A stretch of DNA of 64,000 bases from Symbiodinium microadriaticum (Eukaryota > Sar > Dinophyceae > Suessiales > Symbiodiniaceae), in assembly GCA_001939145.1 (NCBI GenBank), contig LSRX01000850.1:183379-247378 (forward strand), given 5' to 3'. The first letter of the stretch is position 1; each line of letters opens with the position of its first letter. A model generated the notes under the pieces. It was given only the letters and a program-made list of their open reading frames with translations, was not told the origin of the DNA and did no database searches. Positions 43,301 through 54,059 of this stretch are shown here, one piece after another. The position numbers and the translations under genes were made by a program.

Positions 43301-44550
43301 AAATGGTGTTCGGGCTTCTTGTGTGCTTCAGCACCGATACTACCGAGAGAAAACAAGAATCGCAAGAACTCACTGTTTCGGCTCTATCCGTGGGATCGAG
43401 CTCTGAAACATGACTAGGGTCGTGGCAAGAACTGCAGCTTTCAGATTTCAGTCAGTAGGAGCATGGAACTGGAACACTATGGTTCTGTGCTCACAAGCTC
43501 CATAGCTATTCATGGCTCAGTGATATGGCGAGGACCCCCCTTCGCATCCAGGAGGCAGGCCCTTGCCGTTGAACCGGCTGGAGATTTGAACCGCTTGCGA
43601 TATGGCACGGAGGGCGGGCATGTTGCGCACCTGGATGGGCGGTCTATGTTGTCGTGAGGCGAGGCTCTGTTCAGGCTGCGATAACACTGCGCACCACTGC
43701 CGAAGCTACCCTAAATCCCGAAACTTTGAGCTTCACCGTGTGAGGATACTGCCCCCAGCCGCCTTCATCCGAGCGAACGATTGCACCACTGCCGCCAGGA
43801 GGGCGGGCTTCATGCTCCTTTTCCACGTTGCCGGGTTAAGGGTTTAGACTTCTGGGTTGAAGGTTTAGGGTTACTCAGGTTACTCATTCTGCGATATTGA
43901 GGGGAACTTCTCTTGTGATTCCGGCGGGTGATTGAAGCTGCGTACCTGACCTAACTCGAAACTGCACAAACCCCCCTATCCTTTCAATACTGAACCCTTA
44001 GTGAGGGTTTGGGCTGCGAGGTTGCTTGAGGTCTTCTTCGAACCTCCCAGAGTTCGTCGTAAACTCTCTGCAAGAAAAAGCGCGAGGCTCGGAGCTTGCT
44101 TGATGACCGAGGGCGCGATGCTGCGTACCATATCCTCGTCATGCCACTTCACGGCCCCGAATGCATAGCACGCTGTGGCCAGCTGCCGCGCCGTCATGGC
44201 GCCTTCTCTGGAAAGTTTCGACAAACTACGTCTGAGAACCTCTCGAGTTTGAGGTCAGCTAAACAGGAAGTCAACTTAATCTCTCAAGACCGGGCACTCG
44301 CCAAATCTCCCGTTGAAAGTGAGGCTCTGGTCCAGAACGCAGTGGCTTCGACACCCATCTTAGATGCAGAGAACACCGTGTCCGAGACCTCCCCAGGAGT
44401 CATGTCTTGAAAACTGTGCTCGAAGAAGCCACCGTCCTTCGTCAGCCGCGTCCAGGCTTTCGCGCTCAACGGCTTCTCAAAATTCTCGTACTGGTCCAGG
44501 CGACGGCGCCTTTTCGCAAACCATCGGACCCTTTGTGCGCCTGGCAGAGA
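40367..44550 (-). CDS. Helical-repeat protein, HPR/RAP-like organelle RNA-binding type
   Basis: Exons in reading order: about 44547-44300 (QRVRWFAKRRRRLDQYENF, then GGFFEHSFQDMTPGEVSDTV), 44240-44100 (TARQLATACYAFGAVKWHDE), about 43255-43130 (SFAELEFRCPDFLQALDAWA), 43050-42880 (CLDLLQSLAAFSALEGPL, VAVREILEMLGRRVKETWAL), 42513-about 41222 (GQLPNHIATWFLKDLVVLEA; RPQDASRVLSAIGRLGLVD; LDDAQIVQAASAFALLGHAP), about 40880-40795 (TVPLLQRLAMLAQEQQLSAK) and about 40455-40367 (DLEFFTVPDSENSTNADE, TAG). The recurring A-x-x-L-x-A-x-A-x-L-G pattern in paired helices is that of HPR/OPR-type proteins which bind organellar RNA. The early basic segment fits a targeting peptide. I do not see the C-terminal RAP domain that usually closes this family. 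First exon and start unresolved; one upstream piece ends at GTGAGT near 44617. Confidence 0.7.
40600..40790. other. Intron sequence
   Basis: Between two late exons of the helical-repeat gene; includes TACT/TATT-type degenerate repeats. No exon seen. Confidence 0.4.
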
Positions 44551-44703
44551 CTGGGCAGAGCAACACACGGTTGGAGACCCTGAAGCGAAAGTGGATCCTG
44601 GCCAACTACTCACCAGAACTTTGGCTGTTTCCACAAGCAAAGAATGGTAGAAGAGTTTGAGTTATGGCCGATTCGATATTGAGAAGCAAAAATCCCTACA
44701 CAG

Positions 44704-45060
44704 TTGGCCCTCCTTGGAGAAGTGTCGCCACGTCTTGAGATTGCAGCCGCACGGCATGGCTCGGGCGAGCCCACATGCCAGAGGCGGTTTGTGCTAGATT
44801 TCCTCACCTGCTTGGGCATTCTCTGTTACTTGTCGGCTTACTGCGACTTCTACACGAACTGCGACTTCTATACGATGCGTTTTGAGCTTTCCGGGCCTCA
44901 GGTCGAGATTCAACGCTGGGGACCGGTCATCAGCCCGGTCTCCTTCTGAAGGTCGGTGTGAGGCAAGGAAAAGTCTTCCAAAGCTTGATGCTCGCGAAGC
45001 ATTGCAAAGCGAAAACCAATTTCCATGCTTAAACTGCTCAAAGATATGAAGATGTCTCTG
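44704..45060. CDS. Open region, strand unresolved
   Basis: Minus 45035-44794 reads FEQFKHGNWFSLCNASRASS and NLDLRPGKLKTHRIEVAV. Plus 44704-44949 reads FVLDFLTCLGILCYLSAYCD with a doubled CDFYT. Minus is the general polarity; plus is slightly more natural. Followed by TG/GA microsatellite at 45058-45135. Confidence 0.3.
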
Positions 45061-45289
45061 TGTGTGTGTGTGTGCCGGAGAGTCAGAAAACGAGATAGGA
45101 GGGGGAGGGGGAGAGGCGGAGAGAGAGAGAGAGAAGCGGTTGTCGTGGAGGTGCACACGCAAACGATGCGACCTTTACACCTCCAAACCCCAAGAGCGCG
45201 CAACCTAAACCATCAACCCCTAAACCCTAAACCCTGCATGGACACTAACCTGCAAAACATGGTCCGCCCGGCTTCTCTTTTCCTTCACC

Positions 45290-45631
45290 GCAGGCACGGG
45301 GACTTCGATCTGCCTCGAAGGAGTATGCGTGTTTTCTTGAAGCCTGAGCGCCAACTCACTGCATCAGATAGAGCCGATCCTGTCGGTTCTTTGGTGGATG
45401 AGAGCTCTCGGAATGGGTTTGGGATTATGGCTTCATGGGTTTTATGCTCTCTTTGTCAGGCCTAGCTTGAATATTGCGGCGGGCAAAGCCTGCCCGGAAA
45501 GGTACGACCCACACCGCTTATCAGACATCCACGGCCGAAGGGCGTTCGATGAATGTGACCTGATGCACCCCCACTGTGGCAGGAAGATCATCCGAGGATC
45601 CCCAAATTTAGACCCCGCCTTGAAGCTCTAA
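45290..45631 (+). CDS. Possible plus-strand exon pair
   Basis: After a strong acceptor (cttttccttcaccgcag, ending 45293) the plus strand reads GDFDLPRRSMRVFLKPERQL and VGSLVDESSRNGFGIMAS. The DESSRNG stretch recalls the conserved S-x-N-G of FHA domains but too little is present to call one. A second plus frame reads RPSLNIAAGKACPERYDPHR to TAA. The minus strand is open too (SKFGDPRMIFLPQWGC). Confidence 0.35.
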
Positions 45632-45690
45632 GAGCTGAGCAAAGATAGCGAGCCCAAGACTGAAACACCAATGTTGGAGGGACAATAGGG

Positions 45691-45870
45691 TCAACTCTTT
45701 TCTTCGAAGTTTTGTATATACTCTGAAACTGTGGTGTCCCTACGGAGCCCCCCAAAACAGACACGGAATCTTGAAAACAACAAGTTCAAAACCTGCACTT
45801 TCGATGGAGCTCTGGTTTCTCGCCCAGGTTCAGTGATTGGGAGTCTGCGACCTATTCTCCCTGAACCCGA
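45691..45870 (-). CDS. Possible terminal exon
   Basis: Minus frame reads RRLPITEPGRETRAPSKVQV, LLFSRFRVCFGGLRRDTTVS and EYIQNFEEKS then TAG-type stop at 45691. Well composed. Confidence 0.45.
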   Translation of the reverse strand, partial: SGSGRIGRRLPITEPGRETRAPSKVQVLNLLFSRFRVCFGGLRRDTTVSEYIQNFEEKS

Positions 45871-46199
45871 CACCCTCAATGCGAATCCCTCAACTCAACA
45901 CCCCAAACCGAAAAACTCAGGCTTGGGTTGAGAGCGTTGGGTTTGATGGTTTAGGAGTGGGGTTTATGTTTTAGGACTTATCCAGGTTCGGGCTTGATAC
46001 CAAGGCCGAAGTAGTGGGAAAGGGCAGAGGGATGCTTCTGAAGATGCCCGGGTGATGGCTGGCTAGTCTTGCTGACCGGAAACATATGATGATTCCTCTT
46101 ATTATTGCGATGGTCCTGTCCACTACTGTTGATATTGTGACTGTGGTCATTGGTTAGGGTTAGGGGTTCTCAGTAAAAGAACTGTCATTGCCCCACTCC

Positions 46200-46335
46200 T
46201 GCTCCTGCTTCTACTACTACTGCTGCTTCTACCATTACTGAAGACGGGCGACGACGACGACGACTACTGCTACTGCTACTACTACTAGTAGTACAACATC
46301 ACCATCACCACCACCACCGCCGCTACCACCATGTG
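46200..46335. repeat. CTA/GAC/CAC triplet tract
   Basis: Degenerate trinucleotide repeats; no gene. Confidence 0.85.
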
Positions 46336-46691
46336 ATCGATAATTACACACATTCATATATTTTTGTGACCTTTCATTTATTCACCACGATTGGTTGTTG
46401 GAAGGTTTCGTAGGGTACTCTCCTGGATGAGATAGCAAGCCACAGAGTTGGCAACGGCAGTGCCACTGACCTGCACTCGAGTTCGGGTTTCGAGTTGAGG
46501 CTAGGCTTTGAAGCTTTGCTCAGTGCATCGGGTAAAAAAAGGGCGCTACCGAGACCGGAAAACTTGAAAGCCTGAACTCCAGCCCAAAAACCCCTTAAAA
46601 CTAAGCCCCTAAACCCAATATCATGTACAACTGTTTCGATCCAACACCTCCGGCAACTCTCTTATGACCTCGCATCCTGTCGCCAACGTGC

Positions 46692-47336
46692 CTACAGCCG
46701 TGCACGCTTTTGCCCAATCCCTACACTGTCCTCTTTAGCAGCGGCTAGAGCTAAACCGCGGAGTGGCTTCGGACTTGTTCTCCACCAGGCCACTTGCGCT
46801 CCAAAGCGGATTGCACCCACCCACAACCCCAAGCAATTCGAACCGAAGCAACGACATAGCACTCGGCAAAAAGCGCCAAAGGCAAGATTGCTGCAGCAAA
46901 AGCCAAAGTTCATCCCTACGAAGTTGAGGTGACATTGCTGCACCTAGGCGATGCGGAACCAAAGGGTATCCCCGGAACACAGAGTCTGTCATGCTCAAGA
47001 TCAGACCCCAAGCATGAGAGACCGAGCTTGCTTTCAACGGTTTTTCTGGCATGCTGACTCCCACCGCACGGAGCCGCTGACGTCTACGGAATGCCTGGAT
47101 AGCTGTGGGGTCGAAACTTGGGACCCACGTGCAGGTCGCGTTCTCAGAACTTCAGATGAGCAACGTGTTTCCTGAAGACAGACCAAGCAGCGAAGCCTCC
47201 CCAAACTCCAAACTTCGTGCATCACGACTACATAACCGAAAGATTTCTCAATGGCAACTGCCGCTGAAGCAGGGCAAAGATGTTCAGGCATCAGTGCTTC
47301 TTTAAATGAACCCTCCCCCAAGATGCGCCACCACAA
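46692..47336 (-). CDS. Exon region, unknown function
   Basis: 47336-47034 reads FKEALMPEHLCPASAAVAIE, FGYVVVMHEVWSLGRLRCLV and ends with TAG; it is the better part. 47064-46735 reads LILSMTDSVFRGYPLVPHRL and LRRDELWLLLQQSCLWRFLP in another frame and overlaps by 30 nt, so a splice lies between them. No family recognised. Confidence 0.5.
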
Positions 47337-47409
47337 GTTTTAACCCTACGGCTTGGGGTTTAAGGTAATGTTTAACCCCCCAAGACTTCCAGGCCTTCAG
47401 CACCGGCAA

Positions 47410-47483
47410 GCCTCCCGCTCCCCTGGCTGCTGACAGCCTGACACCTGCTTTATGAAATGGCTGTACCGGTAGACGAAATTCTG
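47410..47483 (-). CDS. Short exon
   Basis: Opens after GTCTTTGCAG, reads NFVYRYSHFIKQVSGCQQPG and then EREACRC, with a possible donor after AAGCAG (GTGTCAGG). Confidence 0.55.
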
Positions 47484-47550
47484 CAAAGACACTGCAGCGA
47501 GCACAGAAGCATAATCGTAATCAATCAGATGTAAGAAAAGCATGTCCCAT

Positions 47551-47720
47551 GGTAATGGCAATAGCCATCATCCCAACGATAACAATGCTAGTAGAAATAG
47601 TAGTTACAAGTACAATATGATCATACGACACAAGTGTCTCGTGGTAATGGCAATAGCCATCATCCCAATGATAACAATGCTAGTAGAAATAGTGGTTACA
47701 ATATAATCATACGACACAAG
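47551..47720. repeat. Tandem duplication of about 80 bp
   Basis: 47551-47634 and 47642-47720 are two copies starting ggtaatggcaatagccatca and ending catacgacacaag; the second lacks five bases. Confidence 0.93.
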
Positions 47721-47897
47721 CACAGACATGACAATGAGAACCGTAGCAACCGCAGCACGAGAAGCATTCTAATCGTGGCACTGTCAGCACTAGCAGTAAT
47801 CAGACAAACAAGAAGAAGATTTGCGACCAACATATAGAGACCATGCTACAGCAAGAATGGTGCCCAAGCCGATCGAGCGCTAGACTGTGCATCTGTC

Positions 47898-47915
47898 TCT
47901 CTCTCTCTCTCTCTG

Positions 47916-47948
<33 letters not shown>

Positions 47949-47959
47949 GCCTGCCTGCC

Positions 47960-47990
<31 letters not shown>

Positions 47991-48035
47991 GTGAGTGAGC
48001 GAGGGCGTGAGTGCGTGAGTGCGTGAGTGAGTGAA
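47898..48035. repeat. CT, CTGT and GTGA microsatellites
   Basis: CT run, then about 18 GTCT units with CTGC variants, then GAGTGAGTGC units. A triplet tract follows at 48108-48140. Confidence 0.95.
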
Positions 48036-48439
48036 GGCTGAACGTGGACGGTTTCACAATTTGAGCAGGTGCTTTGATGGACTTGGCTGCAGACGCCTGC
48101 AGCACGACGACGACGATGATGATGATGACGATCGTGGCGATGATGTGCAGTGCATGGTGTTCACGGTCATGATGAGGAGGAAGAAGAGGGAGAGGATCCG
48201 GGCTGCGTTTGTTCGTTCTCAAAACTGTAGTACTAATACAAACTAGAATTCCAAGCTTGTTCAAGAACGGCCGAGGGATAATGATTGCTTGTAAAGAGTA
48301 AAGCCCGCATCAGGTAAACCCGAAAGGACCAAAGTTCCCACCTGCCCTTCGTGCAATGCCAGAGGACTCAGAAGCCATGATGCGGGAGACCTGGTTGAGG
48401 ATTGGGGCTTTCGATTTCGGGTTTAGGATTCAGGGTCTT

Positions 48440-48842
48440 TCATAACGCAGGCTGGGTGTTCGTGCGTTGAGGATAGGGGCCTCGGTAATTTGGACCCGAG
48501 GTCTGCAGCGTACCACTATAATGAACCAGGAACCATAACAACATATTGTCACAAATTATTCCGACCCCTAAGGCCACACACTGGGGCTTGTCGATGCAGC
48601 ATTTTGGTTTCAGGGAGTGTTGGCTGCAGGATGTTGTTATCGATATACAGCGTACATACTGCATACTAGACGACATGTATGTGTACCTGTGCATATTTAC
48701 AGATACGATCTCTCAGGAAGAGCACACTACATTCGACAATCATGTAAGAATCCGATGGTTCAAAGTTCGGAATCCGCTGTGGTCGAAGACTAAGACCCAA
48801 ACCCTGAACCAAACCCTGAACCCTAAACTCTATGTGGTCTAG
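48440..48842. CDS. Open region, strand unresolved
   Basis: Plus strand: after ttttggtttcag at 48614 it reads ECWLQDVVIDIQRTYCILDD and HTTFDNHVRIRWFKVRNPLW. Minus strand: CIDKPQCVALGVGIICDNML and LLWFLVHYSGTLQTSGP. The plus acceptor is good, the minus strand fits neighbours. Confidence 0.35.
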
Positions 48843-48892
48843 GTTAGGAATAGGGTCGGCTTGGGGCTAATGATCAGGTCCGTGGGCATCGG

Positions 48893-49036
48893 CTTACTTT
48901 GAGACTTCGAGCTCGTGGACCAAGCCACATGCCGCAGAGCCCAGAACACGAACATGAACATCGGGGCCAATCATTAGAACAGGGCTTCAGGCTTCTATCT
49001 CACGAAGCCGGAGCGCAAGAAAAGCCGCACCAGCTC
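48893..49036 (-). CDS. Two tiny exons
   Basis: 49036-about 48998 opens after CAAGACAG and reads LILAELVRLFLRSGF before GTGAGA. 48975-48893 reads GPDVHVRVLGSAACGLVHEL or, in another frame, MFMFVFWALRHVAWSTSS, ending TCAAA/GTAAGC, a strong donor. Confidence 0.5.
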
Positions 49037-49159
49037 CGCAAGAATCAACTGTCTTGATTTGGGTCGCTTTGGCGGCCTTGCGTGAAACTACGCACCACAC
49101 TTCGGGCTTCTCAAACCCGGAAACCTAAACCTTTGACCACGAAAACCCTTAAACTCTGG

Positions 49160-49262
49160 ACCCTTCTGCCTCCTCGTTGGGCATTGCAATCTGCAACGTG
49201 AGCTGACCCAGGTCGCTGGTGTTGGAGAGCGAGCTGGCAAAAGCGCCTCGCAATTTTGGATT
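49160..49262 (-). CDS. Internal exon, unknown function
   Basis: Minus frame reads LRGAFASSLSNTSDLGQLTL then QIAMPNEEAEGS. Very protein-like; bounded by C-rich and G-rich telomere-like sequence. Confidence 0.7.
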
Positions 49263-49400
49263 CCACGTTCAGGGTTCAGGGCCTATTGCCTTGCGCCTAA
49301 GGATTTAGGGAATAGGGCTTCTGTCTTGTAGCTTGCGACTTTTGCGTGATCTGATGCTGCTCACACTGAAGAATGGCATAGGCAGGGTGCCTGCAGCTTC

Positions 49401-49477
49401 TCCTTACAGACTTCTTGCAATGACAGGCACAGCTTGCTCAGCCCCATGGGGGCGAGTGTAAACAAAGGCGGCATGGA
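49401..49477 (-). CDS. Internal exon, unknown function
   Basis: Minus frame reads SMPPLFTLAPMGLSKLCLSL then QEVCKEKLQ and GCACCC, a GC donor. Reads directly into the same direction as 49160-49262 and probably the same gene. Confidence 0.65.
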
Positions 49478-49828
49478 GCTTGCAGTCATGCCTCAGCATC
49501 CAGCCTTAAAGCCTGAAACCACATATTATAAAACTGCGAAGCTTGATGTCCATGTCCATTTATGGCGCCCCTCTGCTCGAACAAAAAAACCAAGCCCCCA
49601 AAACCGAAAACCCCCAAACCCTGAACTCTTTGCCTGCACCAAATCCAGCACCCGGAGGCGACCGGTTAGCCGATAAAGCGCCTGACGACTGTCATTTTGG
49701 ATTGTGCCTTTTGGGGTTGAAGGCTTGAAGGATTAGGGCTCTAGCGCTTGCAGTGTTCTTGGGATTGTAGGGCTTGGGGGACTTGGGGCCTAGGTTTCTT
49801 GGTGTTGTTACGGCGTTGACTGTTTCAG

Positions 49829-50215
49829 GGATCTGTCACCTGGATAGCCTCATACTTCAGTTTTTTGGCGCCGAATCAGAGACACCTTTGAATGCTAGTC
49901 GTCTGATACGGTTTAAGCTTCTGGGATGGCCTGAACCCCAGCGCCAACATGATGTAGCTGAGCTGGTTAACTACTTGCACCAACCTCTCATTGGAGCTGC
50001 ACTCTCAGGTCACTGGGAGACCAGAGGCTCTGCGCAGACATCAGCAGGCGCCGCTGCACAAATGTGTTCTGCTTGAACCTAGCAACCCCACCCCGGATCT
50101 AGAGGATCTGATAAATCTGTGGCATCATCAGCAGCAGCTCCACGATGGCTGTTTCTGCAACTGCCCAGGTTCCATCATCGAGCTCCGGGCAGGGCTGCCA
50201 AATTGAGGCAAGCAT
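49829..50215 (+). pseudogene. Ubiquitin C-terminal-hydrolase-like fragment, frame-broken
   Basis: Plus strand, opening after gactgtttcag. First frame: LDSLILQFFGAESETPLNAS, then WPEPQRQHDVAELVNYL and GHWETR. Second frame: PDLEDLINLWHHQQQLH. Third frame: WLFLQLPRFHH. From memory of dinoflagellate USP-like proteins these three pieces belong together in this order, but here each is in a different frame with no credible introns between. The QHDVAEL motif is the usual region just after the catalytic Cys box, which is not seen. Reads against the surrounding minus-strand exons. Most likely a decayed, possibly retroposed copy; unannotated short introns are the alternative. Confidence 0.5.
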
Positions 50216-50232
50216 TACGATGTCGCTAAAGA

Positions 50233-50310
50233 TGATGCTGGTGTTGATGGTGCTGGTGCTGATGCTGGTGCTGGTGCTGGTGCTGGTGAGGGTCAGGGTG
50301 ACGATGCTGA
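50233..50310. repeat. GGTGCTGATGCT minisatellite
   Basis: Tandem GGTGCT/GATGCT hexamer units. Confidence 0.85.
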
Positions 50311-50666
50311 TGATGGCTACTAAGTGGACCGCGATCATAATGATGAAGATGATGGAAGGAGCGGTCACGACCCAGCATCACCCAAAGCAACAGCATCTTG
50401 ATCGTCACAAAGCCAGCAGAAATTGTAACACCAAATTCAACGAATCCCAAACCCCAAACCTTCCAGCCCCTAAACCCTCCCAAGCCCTGAGGAACCGGCC
50501 TACGAGGCCCAGGCCCAAACCGGACATACCAGGAGTCGGGTAGCCTCACATTGAGCAGTTTGTGCTGAAGGGCTTCAGAGCTTTAGGCTAAGAAGTTCAG
50601 GAGTTTAGGATTTAGGGTTTGAGGCTCTTTATGGAGGGCGGGGCTTTGGTGAGGTAGGGATGACAG

Positions 50667-50816
50667 CGCACCTGCTGGGAAGCTTGCTGCATACTTCCTG
50701 GGGCCATACTCCCCCTGCCTTCGACCTCGACTTCGCTAAGCAAGAATGACGCATCACTCAGGTTAACAATAAGCACCTTTGGCGAACTAGGAACTAGGTT
50801 CAACTGCGGATACTGC
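50667..50816 (-). CDS. Internal exon, unknown function
   Basis: Opens after GCAAAGCAG or TATCCGCAG and reads LNLVPSSPKVLIVNLSDASF, LLSEVEVEGRGSMAPGSMQQ, ending CAGCAG before GTGCGC. Good donor and composition. Confidence 0.6.
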
Positions 50817-50954
50817 TTTGCATGTTTCAGGCAATCGTCATAGTCGTCATCCTCATCATCGTCATCATCTGTGTTTCTATTTCTGGATATCACAAGTAGA
50901 TGACGAAGATGTAGAGGAGGATGGTGATAACAGTGTCAGGGCTACCATCCTTTG

Positions 50955-51079
50955 GAAACATCATTCTTGCTGTTGTGGTACTGGTAGTACTTGTAGTAGT
51001 GGTCGTCGCCGCAGTAGTGGTCGTCGTCGTGGTAGTAGCAGTAGTACAGTAGCAGTTGTCGTTGTCGCCGTCGCCGTCG

Positions 51080-51111
<32 letters not shown>

Positions 51112-51182
51112 CGTCGTCGTACGTCGTCGCAGTCGTAATCCCACCACCACCACCACCACCACCACCACGACTCCTGCTCCTG

Positions 51183-51255
<73 letters not shown>

Positions 51256-51400
51256 GATTTTACTTCCACTTCTACTTCTTCCTCTGCTCCTACTGCTACT
51301 GCTACTACTGCTACTACGACGACGACGACGACGACAACCACTACTACTACTACGACGACGACTGCTGCTTGTACAACCAATAGTCACAAGAAGGCGGGTC
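50955..51400. repeat. Long compound trinucleotide microsatellite
   Basis: GTC run near 51060-51120, CAC run 51139-51170, CTG run of about 24 units 51176-51255, then TAC and ACG runs. All six frames give homopolymers. Confidence 0.96.
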
Positions 51401-51439
51401 ACCATCAACACCATCATCATCGTCAGAGTAATCGTTCCT

Positions 51440-51535
51440 ACTCTGTAAAACGAAATAGTCCCGACGGACGGAACCCCTCATCTGACACTTCCCTGGCCTC
51501 CGGCGACCGGGTTTGCAGCAGAACCTTTCTCCCCC
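51440..51535 (-). CDS. Exon candidate
   Basis: Minus frame reads RKVLLQTRSPEAREVSDEGF then RPSGLFRFTE and TAG. Well composed but splice ends are unclear. Confidence 0.4.
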
Positions 51536-51727
51536 CCGGCTGGGAGACACTAGGAGTGTCGGCGATTATCGTTGCTGGTGCCTTTTGCTTTTGCTACTGT
51601 TACTTGTACCATGACAATTGGTTAAAACAACTTTGGAAACCGCAACCGGATATGGCGATTCCGGTAATGATCGGAACGAGAAAGGTAGGTAGAATCAGCA
51701 TACTACAAGTACAAGCACGATAACAAA

Positions 51728-52310
51728 CTGCAGGAGCGAGCGAGTGAGCAAGGGAGTGAGCGAGTGTGGGAATTAGGGAGTGAGGGAGCTAGGGAGTTCG
51801 GGGGTGACGTAGTTAGGGAGGGGAGGGGGGGAGCAGCAAAGAAGGCATGGAGTGAATGAGCTCACGGAATGCAGGCCAATTGCTCATGTTGCTATGGTAC
51901 CAGATAGACCCGAGGGATTAACTCGTGTCACATGGGACTCTTCATCACACAAGCCAATGGACCAGCAACATTATCCTACATTATTCATATGTGTATATAT
52001 AGACACACATATAGATACGTGTATCTATATCTATCTATCTATCTATATATATATATATATACATGTGTGTATATATATATAACCAAAGCCATCTCAAGAA
52101 GACAAGGACGACAGGATCTGGGCGTTCAGGGCTTTGTGACCATCGAGACGCTTCCGACCGGAGAAAACTCAAACTTAGTATTATGAATGTGTTTGAATAT
52201 ATTATATAAAATGCTATATATATATATATATCTATAGACATATCTCTAGAAAATATATATAGAAAGATAGATAGAAAAAGATATACATATGTCATATGTA
52301 TTAAAACATA
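51728..52310. repeat. GA-rich and AT/GATA microsatellite region
   Basis: 51728-51835 GAGCGAGTGAG-type drifted repeat; 51990-52080 and 52205-52310 TATA and ATAG tracts. No gene. Confidence 0.85.
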
Positions 52311-52329
52311 TAATCGATATGATTACTAT

Positions 52330-52428
52330 AACCCTGCAGTCTACGGTCCAGAAGACACAGTTGCCTGCATCCCTTCCGCGGAACTCCAGAGTACTATGGA
52401 CTTGCCGCACCACCTGTGGAGCAAGGCG
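52330..52428 (-). CDS. Exon candidate
   Basis: After CTACCCACCAG the minus strand reads SVALLHRWCGKSIVLWSSAE; another minus frame reads LAPQVVRQVHSTLEFRGRDA. Frame unresolved. Confidence 0.4.
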
Positions 52429-52867
52429 ACACTCTGGTGGGTAGCCCAGGTTCAAGGGGCTGAGAGCATTATTCTAAGGCTTCCTGCGTGGTGGTGGAGT
52501 GGTAACTGTACTGTAACAGTAGCAACACCGAACGCAGTAGCAGAAGAGTAGCAGTAGTGGTTGTGGTACTGGTAGTGCCTGTGACCGTACCAAAAGAGAA
52601 GAATAAGAACGACACTACAAAGACTTAAAGTTCTCAAAGCAAGTCGAAGCATCGGTACTGATAACCTTGCTAACGATAATAGAAAGAAAAACTGAAGGAG
52701 CCGAGGCTAGAAGACTCCTATTATACACAGCACCTACAACACCACCCACTAAACCTAACATCCAAAGAGCTCAACTCCAAAACACTGAAGCTGAAAATCC
52801 TGCAAAATCAGACCCGAGAACTCCTGCACCGTAAGCCTAAAACCCCAAACATTCTGAAGACATCCAG

Positions 52868-53160
52868 CACGCAGCCGTGCCTCTAGCTTCTGAGCGGCGG
52901 TGCCCTTGATCTCCATAAGCCGATACCGGTACTCTTCCCCATCCTGGCTTCATTTCTACAGGACTCAAGGCTGAGACGATTTAGGGTTTAAGACAGTTTA
53001 GGGCTTGAGGGTTTACGGGTTTAGGGTTTAGGGGTTTTGGGGTGTTCAGGGCAAAGCTCGACCCTCAAGCATTCCCTGACTGCCCGCAGCCTGAAGCTGC
53101 TCGGCTTTGTGCTGCTGGACCTGTTCCGGCTGCTTCGGCTTTGGCTGTGACTTCCGTCCG
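52868..53160 (-). CDS. Two exons of a charged, coiled-coil-like protein
   Basis: First, about 53155-53050: KPKQPEQVQQHKAEQLQAAG then SQGMLEGRA (a plus frame, LKLLGFVLLDLFRLLRLWL, mirrors it). Second, 52944-52868: opens after ATGAAGCCAG, reads DGEEYRYRLMEIKGTAAQKL then EARL and ends at a GT. The intron between holds TTTAGGG-like repeat at 52978-53045 (plus sense). Confidence 0.6.
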
Positions 53161-53256
53161 GCAGTGTGCGCAAAAAGCTCACTACCAATCTAGTTGAATC
53201 GGCTTTCCTGGCTGATCATGAAATCGACTACATCTGACTCGACAACTCCTTGTTGT

Positions 53257-53560
53257 CTACTTCGGCTCCTGTCGTGGGTTTTGAGGTAAGTAATTTACAT
53301 TCATCGAATGTTGCTGGAGAAAGTCAATCACATTTCCGGGTGACTCGTTGAACGGCCACCACAAGGTTGCATGCAACGCAGTATTTTGAACATCGCAGAA
53401 ACGCGGATCTGAGCTCAGGCTGCACCAAAAGAGTACCCAGCTGAACTTCTCCAACAGTTAGCGCACGATTCTGCGACTTCAATGGCCGACAAAGCATTCG
53501 ACAAGACTGCCATAGACCGCATAGCCTCTTGTTGGAGAAGTATATGCTAGCTAGAAGCAT
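53257..53560 (-). CDS. Exon region, unknown function
   Basis: Minus frames overlap: SIYFSNKRLCGLWQSCRMLC with NRALTVGEVQLGTLLVQPEL (53555-53420), and SLSSDPRFCDVQNTALHATL with WWPFNESPGNVIDFLQQHSM (53440-53257, TAA or similar at its end). The shift may be a splice near 53435. Confidence 0.45.
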
Positions 53561-53814
53561 TGGAATGTTCGTCGTCTCGACGCAAGTGATTTAGGCCAGA
53601 GGGAAGAGTCCCCCTTTAGGCCTCAGCTGAGGATGCACACAGATCTTTTTGAGGTCATCCCAGATTCAACCCTACACTGGCCCTACACGACATGACTTCA
53701 TCTTGCTAGCATGGGGAGACCTCAGCACACCGCACCGCCAAGATGTGGATGCTTCCAGCAACGGGATGGTGCTGAAACCGCTCGAGTTCTGTTCATGGAA
53801 CATGATTACGGAGA

Positions 53815-53880
53815 TGATCTTGATGATGGTGATGATGACGACGATGATGATGATGATGACGATGGTGATTGTGATGATGG

Positions 53881-53912
<32 letters not shown>

Positions 53913-53975
53913 GTGATGAGGGTGATGCTGATGATGAATATGATAATGATGATGATGGTGAGGATGGCTGTGGAT
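53815..53975. repeat. GAT microsatellite
   Basis: About 160 nt of GAT units with GAC and GGT variants; frames give poly-Asp, poly-Met or poly-His. Confidence 0.96.
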
Positions 53976-54059
53976 GACGAAGATGATAAGCAAGATGGCG
54001 ATAGGACGACGACGGTGCAGTGATGTTGCTTCTGATGAAGAAGACGACTGTAAAGACAA

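Noticed and set aside
47921..47990. CRISPR-like array
   Set aside because: A plain GTCT tetranucleotide microsatellite with no spacers.
50890..51448. Homopolymer frames of 106-176 codons
   Set aside because: Trinucleotide microsatellite in all frames.
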